Below the pieces are notes generated by a model. It had not been told where the DNA came from. It did not search any database and saw nothing but the letters and a program-made list of their open reading frames with translations. Shown piece by piece: positions 22,074 through 30,985 of a stretch of DNA of 64,000 bases. Numbering within the stretch: the stretch's first letter is position 1; every line of letters begins with the position of its first letter. The stretch spans positions 1 through 64,000 of the forward strand of contig CAVVFX010000011.1 in NCBI GenBank assembly GCA_963747535.1. Reading direction: 5' to 3'. A program made the position numbers and the translations under genes. This stretch comes from CAVVFX01 sp963747535 (GTDB lineage Bacteria > Acidobacteriota > Terriglobia > Bryobacterales > Bryobacteraceae).

Positions 22074-25000
22074 ATGTCGATCCGTCAAAGGTTTTCCCGG
22101 GGCTTCATCGCCCTGATTGCGGGCATTTTCGCGAGCACATTGTGCGCGCAGGTGGACACCGGAAGCATACTTGGCACGGTGCGTGATTCGACGGGAGCGG
22201 TTATCCCGCGCGCCCGCATCTCCATCACCAACGAAGGCACGGGCGCAAAGCAAACGGCCACAACCAACGATTCCGGCTCGTACGTGGTGACGCCACTGAG
22301 AATCGGCACATACACGGTGGAAGTGCAGCAACCGGGATTTCAGACGCAACGAAAGACCGGACTACCTCTGAATATCCAGGAACAGATGGTGGTTGATTTT
22401 TCGTTGACGGTCGGCGACTTAGCCAGTACCGTCAACGTAACCGGGGAGGCCCCGCTGCTGCAGACAGAGAACGGGTCCGTGGGACAGGTATTGCCAACCG
22501 AGACGATCAACGATCTGCCGTTGAACGGCCGTAACTATACCTTTTTGGCGCGGATCGCGCCGGGTGTCACGCAGGGTCAGCCGGAAACCCGGGGGTTGAA
22601 TGCCAACGGATGGTTCGAGGCCAATGGAACGCGACCGGCGCAAAATAACTATCTGCTGGACGGTATCGACAACAACAGCAACAGCGTCGATTTTCTGAGC
22701 GGAGCGGCGTATGTCGTGAAACCGCCGATTGACGCGCTGAGCGAGTTCAAATTACAGACCAACGCATTTAGTGCCGAGTTTGGCCGAGCCGGGGGCGCGG
22801 TACTGAACGCGACGCTCAAGTCAGGCACCAATCAGTTTCACGGCGCGGCGTGGGAATTTCTGCGCAACGACAAACTGGATGCGGCGGACTTCTTTCTGAA
22901 TGCCAGCGGGCAACCCCAAGGCGCGTTTCGCCAGAACCAGTTCGGCGCTACCGCGGGCGGGCCCGTGATAAAAAACAAGACGTTCTTCTTCGCGGACTAC
23001 GAAGGTACGCGAATTCGCCAGGAAGTACCCGAGACAGGCTACACGGTCCCGACCGCGGCGGAACGGAGCAGCGGCTTCACCGATTTTTCGGACCTGATCG
23101 CGCTCCAGAAAGGGTCGCGAACGGACGCGCTGGGGCGAACGTTCCCGCTGGGCACGGTTTTCGATCCCGCCACGACGCGCCAGATTGCGGGAGGCCAGTA
23201 CGTTCGGGATCCATTTGTGGGAAATATAATTCCGGCCAGCCGCCTGGATCCCAACGCCGTTAAACTGATGGAACTCTATCCTGCCCCGACCCAGCCGGGC
23301 CTGACCGCCAACTTCAATACCAACCGGGAGTCGACTACCGACGTGAACGCGTTTGACGTGCGCATCGACCAGGTCTTCTCGTCAAAGGATCAGCTGTTCG
23401 GGCGTTACAGCCTCTCGCACAGCCCGAGCTTCGTACCACCGCCATTTACGAGCTATGCGGATGGGGGCGGGTATGCCGACGGCAACCAGAACGTCAACAC
23501 TATGGGCGCCGCGATCAGCTACACGCATTCGTTCAGCAGCACGCTCATCAACGAGGTCCGCCTGGGCTTCAATCGGGAACACACAGGCAGGGTGCAGCAG
23601 TATGGAAATGACCTCACCAACATCCCGGGCCAGTTCGGGATCCAGGGAGTTCCGCAGGTGCCGGGCAACGGCGGTCTGCCGTATTTCGGGATCGGCGGAC
23701 TGACTCAACTGGGGCCGGCGGAATGGCTGGTGAGCGACCGGTATAGCAACACGATTCAGCTCACCGAGAATCTGACCAAGGTGTACGGCTCACACACATT
23801 CAAAGGCGGCATGGAGGGTCAGTTACTCGCATTCCCCTGGACGGCGCCGCCCTATTCGCGTGGAGGTTTTGATTTTAACGGGCAATACACCTCGATTCCC
23901 AATATTACCGATGGCAGCACGGGGCGGGTCCAGTTTCTGCTGGCTCCCACGGGGCCGGGGGTCGCAGGCGCGCTGAGCAACGTGGGAGGGGCGGATTCGG
24001 TCAATGCCTCGAATTTCGGAGACGTGAGCGCGCAACGCAGTTATTACGGTATTTACTTTCAGGACGATTGGAAGGTATCCCCGAAGCTCACGCTGAACCT
24101 GGGGCTGCGATGGGATTACGCGACTCCAACCGGTGAGAAGTATGACGCGCAGGCCAACTTTGTTCCAGGGGCTCCGGGCACAGCAGAGTTCCTGATTCCG
24201 GCCAGCCGGAAAACCAATCCGCCGCTCGCTCCGGCGTTCGCGCAACTGCTTCAGCAGGACGGGATCAATCTGGTTTACACAAATCAGTACGGTTCGGGAT
24301 TGAGCGCGGTGCAGAAAACGAATTTCGCTCCGCGATTCGGAATCGCTTATAAAGCGACCTCGCGGCTGGTGGTGCGCGCCGGATACGGCATTTACTACGG
24401 GGCTTTCGAGAACCGCGGCGGATCTCCGAGTCTGGGTTACAATTATCCGTTCCAATACATTTTCAGTTTTCCATCGGCCAATTCCGTTTCGCCGGTCGTG
24501 TACCCGAACGGGTCGATCGCGACCATAGAAAACGGCATCTCGGCTATCTCGGCTGCTTCATCGACCAACGGGCTCTCACTGCGCGGCGTGCAACTGAATT
24601 ACAAGACGCCTTACGTCATGAGTTACAACCTGTCACTGCAATACCAGTTGACGAGTAACGATTCGCTGGAAGCCAGCTATGTAGGTTCGCTCAGCCGGCA
24701 TCTCGAAACGTTCATTGGATCGAACCTGGTGCCGCTTTTGCTGCCGCCAGGCACGAATCCCCAGCCGTATGTCGAATTCCCCGATCTTCCGCGGAATTTC
24801 TCTTATGACGATACGATCGGCGTCGCGCATTACAATGCGCTGCAGACGAAGTTCGAGCGGCGTTTCGCTCACGGTCTGACGGGGTTGGTCACCTATACCT
24901 TCGCGAAGACGTTGACCGACGCGGGTGACTTACTAAGTGGCGGCTCAATAGGCGGTTTTCGAGGGCCGGGCCTGGACGGTTGGGGCATTCATAACGACAT

Positions 25001-25592
25001 GGCTCTGGCGCCCTTCGACATACAACACTCTTTCGTTGCGAGCGGGACTTACGACCTGCCCCTGGGCCGCAAGCGACAGTTTCTCGCGAATGCCAACAAA
25101 CTGGTGGAGGGAGTGATCGGGGGATGGAGCACCAATTTTATATTGACGCTTCGCACCGGGTTCCCGCAGACAGTATCGTGTACCAAGACGACTGCCCAGG
25201 CTGTGGGTTGTTATGCGCTGATGACGGGAGTGAATCCATACAGCGGTCCGCACAACGTTTCGCAATATTACAACCCGGCCGCTTTCTCCGACCCGCCGGT
25301 TGTAACGCAAATCGGCCAGACGAACTTCGCGCCGCTGGGCGGGGGACCGACGCAGGTATTCGGCCCGGGATTCCACCGGCTCGACCTCTCCATTTTCAAG
25401 ACGTTTCCGGTCACCGAGAGCAAACGCCTGGAACTTCGCGTGGAATCCTTTAACCTGACGAACCACCCGAATTTCGGACAGCCGGGCAGTCTCAACTACG
25501 CTAATACCGCAACCTTTGCAATCATCACTGCCACGGCGGACGCGCCGAACGACGCACGCGAACTCCAGGTTGCGTTGAAGTTCTATTGGTAG
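22074..25592 (+). CDS. TonB-dependent, Oar-like outer-membrane receptor 2
   Basis: An intact protein of about 1172 residues. The start at 22074 is chosen for GAGGAGAG seven bases upstream and a proper signal peptide ('FIALIAGIFASTLCAQ'). Domain order: carboxypeptidase-regulatory-like domain (about 25-105, 'GSILGTVRDSTGAVIPRA'), plug with 'NNYLLDGIDNNSNS' (about 190), then a barrel of about 900 residues ending 'ARELQVALKFYW', the aromatic terminus recognised by the BAM machinery. It imports an unknown large substrate with TonB energy. A TPR protein gene follows after seven bases, so the two form an operon. Confidence 0.9.
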   Translation: MSIRQRFSRGFIALIAGIFASTLCAQVDTGSILGTVRDSTGAVIPRARISITNEGTGAKQTATTNDSGSYVVTPLRIGTYTVEVQQPGFQTQRKTGLPLNIQEQMVVDFSLTVGDLASTVNVTGEAPLLQTENGSVGQVLPTETINDLPLNGRNYTFLARIAPGVTQGQPETRGLNANGWFEANGTRPAQNNYLLDGIDNNSNSVDFLSGAAYVVKPPIDALSEFKLQTNAFSAEFGRAGGAVLNATLKSGTNQFHGAAWEFLRNDKLDAADFFLNASGQPQGAFRQNQFGATAGGPVIKNKTFFFADYEGTRIRQEVPETGYTVPTAAERSSGFTDFSDLIALQKGSRTDALGRTFPLGTVFDPATTRQIAGGQYVRDPFVGNIIPASRLDPNAVKLMELYPAPTQPGLTANFNTNRESTTDVNAFDVRIDQVFSSKDQLFGRYSLSHSPSFVPPPFTSYADGGGYADGNQNVNTMGAAISYTHSFSSTLINEVRLGFNREHTGRVQQYGNDLTNIPGQFGIQGVPQVPGNGGLPYFGIGGLTQLGPAEWLVSDRYSNTIQLTENLTKVYGSHTFKGGMEGQLLAFPWTAPPYSRGGFDFNGQYTSIPNITDGSTGRVQFLLAPTGPGVAGALSNVGGADSVNASNFGDVSAQRSYYGIYFQDDWKVSPKLTLNLGLRWDYATPTGEKYDAQANFVPGAPGTAEFLIPASRKTNPPLAPAFAQLLQQDGINLVYTNQYGSGLSAVQKTNFAPRFGIAYKATSRLVVRAGYGIYYGAFENRGGSPSLGYNYPFQYIFSFPSANSVSPVVYPNGSIATIENGISAISAASSTNGLSLRGVQLNYKTPYVMSYNLSLQYQLTSNDSLEASYVGSLSRHLETFIGSNLVPLLLPPGTNPQPYVEFPDLPRNFSYDDTIGVAHYNALQTKFERRFAHGLTGLVTYTFAKTLTDAGDLLSGGSIGGFRGPGLDGWGIHNDMALAPFDIQHSFVASGTYDLPLGRKRQFLANANKLVEGVIGGWSTNFILTLRTGFPQTVSCTKTTAQAVGCYALMTGVNPYSGPHNVSQYYNPAAFSDPPVVTQIGQTNFAPLGGGPTQVFGPGFHRLDLSIFKTFPVTESKRLELRVESFNLTNHPNFGQPGSLNYANTATFAIITATADAPNDARELQVALKFYW

Positions 25593-25599
25593 CCGCGCC

Positions 25600-26619
25600 A
25601 TGGCGCTGCAACCTGTGTTTCGGACCGCCGCGCTTGCGCTCTGGTTGTGCGCCGCCGCGCCGGGTCAATCCGGCAGCCATGATTTTTTGACAAACCATCA
25701 AAAGGGAGAGAGCTATGTGAAACGCGGTGATCTTCCCCAGGCGATCCCCTATCTTCTCCGGGCATTCGAAATCGACCCGGCGAACTACGACAACGGTTAC
25801 GATCTGGCACTCGCCTGCCTGGAGACAAAAGACGTGGAGGGAGCGCGGCGTGTCATCGAATCGATGCTGAAGCTGGGAGATAAGAGCGAACTTCACAACC
25901 TGCTGGGGGACGTGGAGGAAGCCTCGGGCCACACGATTCAGGCGGTGCGGGAGTACGAGATCGCCGCTCGAGCCGATCCATCCGAAAAGAACGTTTTTGA
26001 TCTTGGAACCGAACTTTTGAATCATGCAGGATATCAGCAGGCGATCCAAATCTTCGAGTTCGCGGCAGGGCGTTTTCCAAAATCCGCCAGATTCGAGGTT
26101 GGTTTAGGCGTAGCCTACTACTCGGTGGGCCGTTACCCGGAGGCAGTAAAATCACTCTGCACCGCGGTCGATCTGGACCCCGCGGATACGCGCGCGCTGG
26201 AATTCCTGGGCAAATTAATCGATGTTTCTCCGGAGATGGCGGAGGAGGTAAGCCGGCGCCTGGCCCGATTCGTCCAACTCTATCCGGGAAACGCGTCCGC
26301 GAACTACTATTACGCTCTCAGCCTTCGCGGACGGGCGAATCCGGAACAGATCGAGGACCTGTTGAGGCGGGCGATAAAAGCGGACGCGAAAATGGCCGAC
26401 GCATATTATCAGCTCGGCATTCTGTATCAGGATCAGGGCGAAACGAGCAGCGCCATCCGGGAGTATCAGAAGGCAGTCGAGTTGCGCCCCGGTTTTAAGG
26501 CAGCGCATTATCGATTGTCCTCGTTATACCGTTCCGAGGGGCAGGAGGAAGGGGCGCGCAAAGAACTCGAGATCTTTCGTTCTCTGAGCAGGACCGATTC
26601 CCCAGAGACGGCCCGGTGA
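25600..26619 (+). CDS. Secreted TPR-repeat protein
   Basis: A 339-residue protein with an N-terminal signal-like segment ('ALALWLCAAAPGQS') and about seven tetratricopeptide repeats spanning residues 30-330. The clearest are 'YDLALACLETKDVEGARRVI', 'YYQLGILYQDQGETSSAIRE' and 'KAAHYRLSSLYRSEGQEEGA'. It is a protein-protein scaffold with no enzymatic motif. It starts seven bases after the TonB receptor 2 stop, a pairing of receptor and TPR protein common in Acidobacteriota, and is likely periplasmic. The exact role is not known. Confidence 0.85.
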   Translation: MALQPVFRTAALALWLCAAAPGQSGSHDFLTNHQKGESYVKRGDLPQAIPYLLRAFEIDPANYDNGYDLALACLETKDVEGARRVIESMLKLGDKSELHNLLGDVEEASGHTIQAVREYEIAARADPSEKNVFDLGTELLNHAGYQQAIQIFEFAAGRFPKSARFEVGLGVAYYSVGRYPEAVKSLCTAVDLDPADTRALEFLGKLIDVSPEMAEEVSRRLARFVQLYPGNASANYYYALSLRGRANPEQIEDLLRRAIKADAKMADAYYQLGILYQDQGETSSAIREYQKAVELRPGFKAAHYRLSSLYRSEGQEEGARKELEIFRSLSRTDSPETAR

Positions 26620-26716
26620 TCGGGGAACACTCGAAGAAGATGCGAGATTCTCAGCATGGTGCCGGCCTCCAGCTAATTATCTGCACGAGGGCATCGTCAC
26701 AGGTGATAATGAAGTA

Positions 26717-26854
26717 ATGTCAGCTAAAAACGGAGATAAATCCCGGTATGGTAGATTGCGGAAGGCCAAGCTTGCGCGACGCCTGAAGGGCCGCGAGATG
26801 AAGAAGTCACTCCCGACTCCAGCGGTTGAGACTGCTCCCAAGCCGGAAGCGTAA
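26717..26854 (+). CDS. Small basic protein (45 aa)
   Basis: A short open frame starting 'MSAKNGDKSRYGRLRKAKLA' and ending in a proline/alanine tail. It is strongly basic in residues 9-32 (R/K-rich, 'RRLKGREMKK'). Composition and the 'K.GDK.R.GR.RK' start remind me of small conserved basic proteins seen in Acidobacteriota genomes, but I cannot name one. The ribosome-binding site (AGGTGATAATGAAGTA) is weak. It lies between the TPR gene and a family A repeat that begins five bases after the stop. Confidence 0.45.
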   Translation: MSAKNGDKSRYGRLRKAKLARRLKGREMKKSLPTPAVETAPKPEA

Positions 26855-26858
26855 GCGA

Positions 26859-26905
26859 CTGCTGCGCAGCCGACAGACCACACAATACGATGGTCTGTCC
26901 TACGG
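26859..26905 (-). repeat. Hairpin repeat family A
   Basis: CTGCTGCGCAGCCG hairpin, then ACAGACCA, loop CACAATACGA, TGGTCTGT and CCTACGG. The compensated A:T change in the arms (ACAGACCA/TGGTCTGT instead of GCAGACCA/TGGTCTGC) keeps the stem paired, which points to selection or recent spread of a paired variant; the copy at 28738-28788 has a related variant. Confidence 0.82.
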
Positions 26906-26934
26906 TCCGGTCCAAGCTTTCAGCGATCAGCGAT

Positions 26935-28698
26935 CTATAGCGGTGGCTTGGGTGGTTTTACCGGCAACCAGATGGCTACGCCGGGCTGCTTTACCGGACG
27001 GCGGTAGAGTTTGCCTCCCGAGGTGATGTAGATCCAGTCGAGATTCTTACCAGCGAAGATCACTTCTGCGACGGAATCGAGTGCCGGCGGGTTGAAAATC
27101 GCTGCCACGCGTCCGTTGGCTTCAGTCATCTGGATGCCCAGCGGGGTCGCGAAGTAGACTTGGCCGCTCGCATCGACTGCCACACCGCGGGCATCGCTGC
27201 GCCATCCGGTCTCGGGCATCTCCAACCGATAGAAGGGTTCTCCGTTGATCAGCGAGCCGTCCCGCGCGATCTGGAACGACCAGCTAAAGCGGGCTTGTGC
27301 ATCCGTTACGTTCAGCATCGACTGGTCCGGGGATAGCGCGAGTCCTCCCGGCGCCAGGACTTCACCCGCGCTGTACGCAATGCTCCTTCGACCGTTTGGG
27401 TCAATGTGGCCGATGGTCTTGTGCGCCGACTCAGTATAGTAGATTTCTCCTCTCGCGTTGACCACCAGATGCTCGGCTCCGCAATCCTGCGCTACCACCT
27501 TTTCATCACCGCCGGCGCCATAGGACACGATGCGCATGCGGCCGGGTTGTGACGCATAGATTCGTCCGTCAGGTCCATAGGCGATGGCACTCACGCCCTC
27601 GGTGTGGTCCTTGAAGACGGTCACTTTTCCAGACGCATCCGACTGGTAGATGCGATTTCCACTAACGAAGTAGACCATCCCGTCTTTGCCGGCAGTGGGA
27701 CTCGCGATCGATTGGTGCTCCGCGCCGATCTGCTCCCAAGGTCTATCCGCTGAGACGAGGGAATAGACTTTACCGCGCGGATCCCAGCCGGGCTGCTTCA
27801 TCGATTCCGGTTCGTGCACCACAATGGGCTTGGGATAATCGCGCCACAGCCAGCGCAGCACCTCGGGCATAATCGCGGAGCCATGCTTGCCGTTGTGTCC
27901 CTCGTCGCCCAGCACGTACTTGACGTCGTAGCCGGCGGACTCGAAGGCCTCATACATGACCTGGTTATTGATAGGCCAACTGCCGGCGTAAAAGGTGCCC
28001 CAGGGCTCTTCAGGGACGATGTGGTCCTTGCGGCCATCCTGCATGAAGATGCGGATGGGTTTGGGCTCGGTCTTACGGATCAGGGCCGGGAACTTGTCCG
28101 CGCCTTTCATGTCAACGAAGGTGCCGATGAACGTGAAGACGCGGCGGAACTGGTCGGGGCGATTCCAGGCGGCGACGAACGCGCCCACCGCTCCGGTGCT
28201 GGAGCCACCGATGCCACGGTCATTGGGGTCCTTGGACAGATTGTATTTCCTGGCGACTTCGGGGATCAGTTCCTCGGTGAGGAATTGCGCGTAGCGTCCG
28301 CTGATATTGTCGTATTCGAAGATGCGATTGTAGCGATTCTGGTCGCGGTCGGAGAGCGCGGGCAACACGCCGGGATTGATGAAGATTCCGATGAGCGGCG
28401 GGACGTCGCCTTTGGCAATGAGGTTGTCGAAGACGACCGGGACGCGAAAACCGTTGCCGGCAAAGCCGCCGCCATCGAGGAAGATCATGAACGCGGCCGG
28501 TTTGGCAGCTTTGTATTGCGCGGGAACGTAGACCGAGTAGTCGTGCGGCGTACCCGGGTAGAACTTTCCCGGACTCAACACGTACCTGGTTACCGTGCCT
28601 TTAGGAATGCCGGGCTTAGGCTGGGAATCGGGTCCGAGGGTGTAGTCTTCCGCGTGTAAGACTGCCAGCGCACAGAGGGTTAGGAAGATGGTTCGCAT
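26935..28698 (-). CDS. Secreted esterase fused to SMP-30/gluconolactonase-like beta-propeller
   Basis: About 587 residues with a signal peptide ('IFLTLCALAVLHAE'). Residues about 30-290 form an esterase-D/enterochelin-esterase-like alpha/beta hydrolase: 'FMIFLDGGGFAG' (oxyanion region), nucleophile 'IGGSSTGAVGAF' (GxSxxG), 'FMQDGRKD' and the late histidine 'GDEGHNGKHG'. Residues about 310-585 form a six-bladed propeller of the SMP-30/gluconolactonase type ('ASPTAGKDGMVYFVSGNRIY', 'YGPDGRIYASQPGRM'). The combination suggests hydrolysis of esters on plant or sugar polymers followed by lactone handling; that is inference. The start at 28698 is chosen for the signal peptide. A longer frame to 28764 merely runs into a hairpin repeat. 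Confidence 0.87.
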   Translation of the reverse strand: MRTIFLTLCALAVLHAEDYTLGPDSQPKPGIPKGTVTRYVLSPGKFYPGTPHDYSVYVPAQYKAAKPAAFMIFLDGGGFAGNGFRVPVVFDNLIAKGDVPPLIGIFINPGVLPALSDRDQNRYNRIFEYDNISGRYAQFLTEELIPEVARKYNLSKDPNDRGIGGSSTGAVGAFVAAWNRPDQFRRVFTFIGTFVDMKGADKFPALIRKTEPKPIRIFMQDGRKDHIVPEEPWGTFYAGSWPINNQVMYEAFESAGYDVKYVLGDEGHNGKHGSAIMPEVLRWLWRDYPKPIVVHEPESMKQPGWDPRGKVYSLVSADRPWEQIGAEHQSIASPTAGKDGMVYFVSGNRIYQSDASGKVTVFKDHTEGVSAIAYGPDGRIYASQPGRMRIVSYGAGGDEKVVAQDCGAEHLVVNARGEIYYTESAHKTIGHIDPNGRRSIAYSAGEVLAPGGLALSPDQSMLNVTDAQARFSWSFQIARDGSLINGEPFYRLEMPETGWRSDARGVAVDASGQVYFATPLGIQMTEANGRVAAIFNPPALDSVAEVIFAGKNLDWIYITSGGKLYRRPVKQPGVAIWLPVKPPKPPL

Positions 28699-28737
28699 GA
28701 TGGGACTTTGGAAGTATACTACCCGGCGCAAGGCAGA

Positions 28738-28788
28738 GGCTGCTGCGCAGCCGGACAAGACCACACAAGACGATGGTCTGTCCTACGG
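28738..28788 (-). repeat. Hairpin repeat family A
   Basis: GGCTGCTGCGCAGCCGG hairpin, then ACAAGACCA, loop CACAAGACGA, TGGTCTGT and CCTACGG. It lies between the NRAMP stop and the esterase start on the same strand, and could separate or couple the two transcripts. Confidence 0.82.
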
Positions 28789-28820
28789 TGGGTTGCTGCC
28801 TGCCGGTAGCGAGCGTTTGA

Positions 28821-30113
28821 TTAGTGCATGATGGTGTTCCAGACCAGTAATGCGGTGAGGGCGATCATGATGACGCTGGTCGAGATCGCGATGGTGTTCA
28901 CCCAGGGGCCGTTCTTGAAATCGCCCATCAGCTTCGGCTTATTCACCAACAAGAGCATGAAGATCAGCACAAACGGAATCAAGATGCCATTGGCGACCTG
29001 CGACATCAGGATGAGCTTCACTAGCGGCAGGCGAGGGATCAGGACGCAGCCTGCGCCGATGGTGATGAGGGCGGTATAGAGCCCATAGAAGATCGGCGCT
29101 TCGGAGAATTTACGTTCCACGCCGGATTCGAAGCCGAGTCCTTCGCAGACGTTATACGCGGTCGCCAGCGGAAGTATGGCGGCCGATAAAAGCGACGCGT
29201 TTACCAGTCCGATGGCGAACAGCAGTTGGGCGAATTTTCCAGCGAAGGGGGCGAGGGCTTGCGCGGCCTGCGCGGCGTCGTCCAGGTTGTGCTGGCCGGA
29301 TTTGTACATCGTAGCGGCGCAGGCTACGACGATGAAGAAAGCGATGACGTCGGTGACGATGCACCCGATGATGACGTCCCAGCGGGCCAGGCGGTACTCA
29401 CGCGGGGACGTGCCTTTCTCGACGATGGAGGCCTGCAAATAGAATTGCATCCACGGCGTGATGGTGGTGCCGATCAGGCCGATGATCATCGGAACATAGT
29501 CGGGATCGTTGATGTATTGCGGGATGAAAGTGTCGCGTAAGGCGAGTCCCCAGTCGGGTTTGGCGAAGAACGCGGAGACAGGATAGGCAAAGTAGACCAG
29601 GGAAAAGATGAGCAGCGTCCGTTCGACGGGCTTGTAGGAGCCGCGCACCACGACCAGCCAGACCACCGCAGCGCCAATGGGCACCGAGAGATACTTGCTG
29701 ACGCCGAAGATACCCATGCCGGAGGCGATGCCGCCGAATTCGGCGAAGATGTTGGCGAGATCCGCGAGGGACAGCACGGCCATGGTGAAGAACGTAATGC
29801 GCAACCCGAATTCTTCGCGGATGAGATCGGAGAGCCCCTTACCGGTGGCGACGGCCATGCGCGCGGCCATCTCCTGCACGACGATGAGCGCAATGGTGGT
29901 GGGGATGAGGGTCCACAGGAGAACGTAGCCGAATTTGGCGCCGGCCTGGGAGTAGGTCAGGATGCCGCCAGGATCGTTATCGACGTTGGCGGTGATGAAG
30001 CCGGGGCCCAGGATGGTGAGGGCGGCGAGGATCCGATAACGCCACAATCGCCGCAGTTGCCGCGCAAACCGCGGATGCTGTGGGACGATGTCGTGTCCGG
30101 TTTGCCGCTTCAT
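28821..30113 (-). CDS. NRAMP-family divalent metal transporter
   Basis: A 430-residue inner-membrane protein with about 11 hydrophobic helices. TM1 has 'GPGFITANVDNDPGGI', a variant of the NRAMP DPGN metal-binding turn. The TM6 region reads 'GLIGTTITPWMQFYLQASIV', where manganese/iron NRAMPs have a methionine in 'MPH'. Here 'TPWMQ' replaces it, as in the NRAMP-related branch thought to move magnesium or other hard cations. Uptake of Mn2+ or Mg2+ by proton-coupled transport is the likely role. Two small membrane-protein genes lie immediately upstream on the same strand (33 bases from the nearest). Intact and of typical length. Confidence 0.87.
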   Translation of the reverse strand: MKRQTGHDIVPQHPRFARQLRRLWRYRILAALTILGPGFITANVDNDPGGILTYSQAGAKFGYVLLWTLIPTTIALIVVQEMAARMAVATGKGLSDLIREEFGLRITFFTMAVLSLADLANIFAEFGGIASGMGIFGVSKYLSVPIGAAVVWLVVVRGSYKPVERTLLIFSLVYFAYPVSAFFAKPDWGLALRDTFIPQYINDPDYVPMIIGLIGTTITPWMQFYLQASIVEKGTSPREYRLARWDVIIGCIVTDVIAFFIVVACAATMYKSGQHNLDDAAQAAQALAPFAGKFAQLLFAIGLVNASLLSAAILPLATAYNVCEGLGFESGVERKFSEAPIFYGLYTALITIGAGCVLIPRLPLVKLILMSQVANGILIPFVLIFMLLLVNKPKLMGDFKNGPWVNTIAISTSVIMIALTALLVWNTIMH

Positions 30114-30146
30114 TCAGGGGCGAGAGATTTGAAATTCAGTGCGTGG

Positions 30147-30332
30147 CTAACCGTGGCCGAGTCTCATGACCCAGCCGATACCAAAGAGCGCGACGATGAA
30201 GCAGGCGAAACAGTAGACCCCATAATAGAGGCGGTCGCGATCCGATTTCTTGGTGACGACACCCAACACGATAGACGCAAAAAGGGCGAACAGAAAGGCC
30301 GCTTCGAAATGGGAGAGGTTCATTTTGGGCAT
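30147..30332 (-). CDS. Small membrane protein (61 aa)
   Basis: Two hydrophobic helices ('AAFLFALFASIVLGVV' and 'YYGVYCFACFIVALFGIGWV') joined by a short charged loop ('TKKSDRDRL') make this a small inner-membrane protein. The start at 30332 lies 11 bases after the stop of the upstream gene. It sits between a DUF-type membrane protein and the NRAMP transporter in an apparent three-gene operon, so it may be an accessory subunit; no function is recognised. Confidence 0.7.
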   Translation of the reverse strand: MPKMNLSHFEAAFLFALFASIVLGVVTKKSDRDRLYYGVYCFACFIVALFGIGWVMRLGHG

Positions 30333-30342
30333 GGAGCTAATC

Positions 30343-30765
30343 TCAACTCTTTCTCTCGGCAGCGATTTCGTAGGCATCCACCATGGCGAGGATATTCAAC
30401 AAGCCGGCCGTGACCAGGAATTTGGTTCCATAATCATGCACCATGCCCGCCATGTCAGGCTGATTGTAACCGAACATGGACGCCATCAGGTAGAGTGCAC
30501 CGGAGGCCAGATCGCCGATAAAGCCGCCGTAATTGATGACGGTGGTGAGGAGGTCGCCGCTTTGCGGAGTGAACATCATGCCGCGCATCATCAGCCCCAG
30601 CAGGAACATGAGCGAAATCGAGACCAGCAGCAGGGCTCCGCGGCCCGGCCGCTTCAGGAAAAAATGTCCGCCGCCAGGGATAATCCAACCGATCAGTACC
30701 GGCGCAGCCCAGACGTTGATCGGGGGCATCTTGGGCTTGTCCGGAGTAGTTTCTTTTGTTGCCAT
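30343..30765 (-). CDS. Membrane protein of unknown function (DUF6677-like)
   Basis: A 140-residue protein with about three to four hydrophobic segments. The first carries 'GWIIPGGGHFFLKRPGRGAL', a glycine- and basic-residue motif that I associate with small TM2-like/DUF6677 membrane proteins of Acidobacteriota. The remainder ('FGYNQPDMAGMVHDYGTKFL', 'GLLNILAMVDAYEIA') ends on a helix. It heads the operon with the 61-residue membrane protein and the NRAMP transporter. Role unknown; family name is from memory. Confidence 0.7.
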   Translation of the reverse strand: MATKETTPDKPKMPPINVWAAPVLIGWIIPGGGHFFLKRPGRGALLLVSISLMFLLGLMMRGMMFTPQSGDLLTTVINYGGFIGDLASGALYLMASMFGYNQPDMAGMVHDYGTKFLVTAGLLNILAMVDAYEIAAERKS

Positions 30766-30830
30766 TACCTGTCTTTACGAGGATAACACGCGGTTTGTTC
30801 TACAGGAGTGTTGGGGAAGTGTCTGCAGTC

Positions 30831-30875
30831 GGCAGACCACGAAAAACGATGGCCTGCCCTGGTCTGCCCCGCGGG
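30831..30875 (-). repeat. Hairpin repeat family A (degenerate)
   Basis: GGCAGACCA, loop CGAAAAACGA, TGGCCTGCCC, then a duplicated TGGTCTGCCCCGCGGG. The arm is partly duplicated, and the copy lies directly upstream of a family B unit. Confidence 0.72.
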
Positions 30876-30887
30876 AGAACCTAGTCG

Positions 30888-30985
30888 TAGTACCAGCTTG
30901 CAGAAATTGGCGTACAGTACCGCTTGCTTATGCGCGCGGCTCAGCAATGACTTCCGAGCCACGACCGTTAGATTAGGGAGTGGTT
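30888..30985 (+). repeat. Hairpin repeat family B
   Basis: It opens with TAGTACCAGCTTGCAGAAAT, then ACCGCTTGCTTATGCGCGCG, GCTC, and after a short loop GAGCCACGACCGTTAG and AGGGAGTGGT. The GGCTC/GAGCC and ACCGCT/AGTGGT arms pair. The same order occurs at 62283-62394. One reading frame yields 'PLAYARGSA', a peptide I recognise from many Acidobacteriota spurious proteins. Confidence 0.78.
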
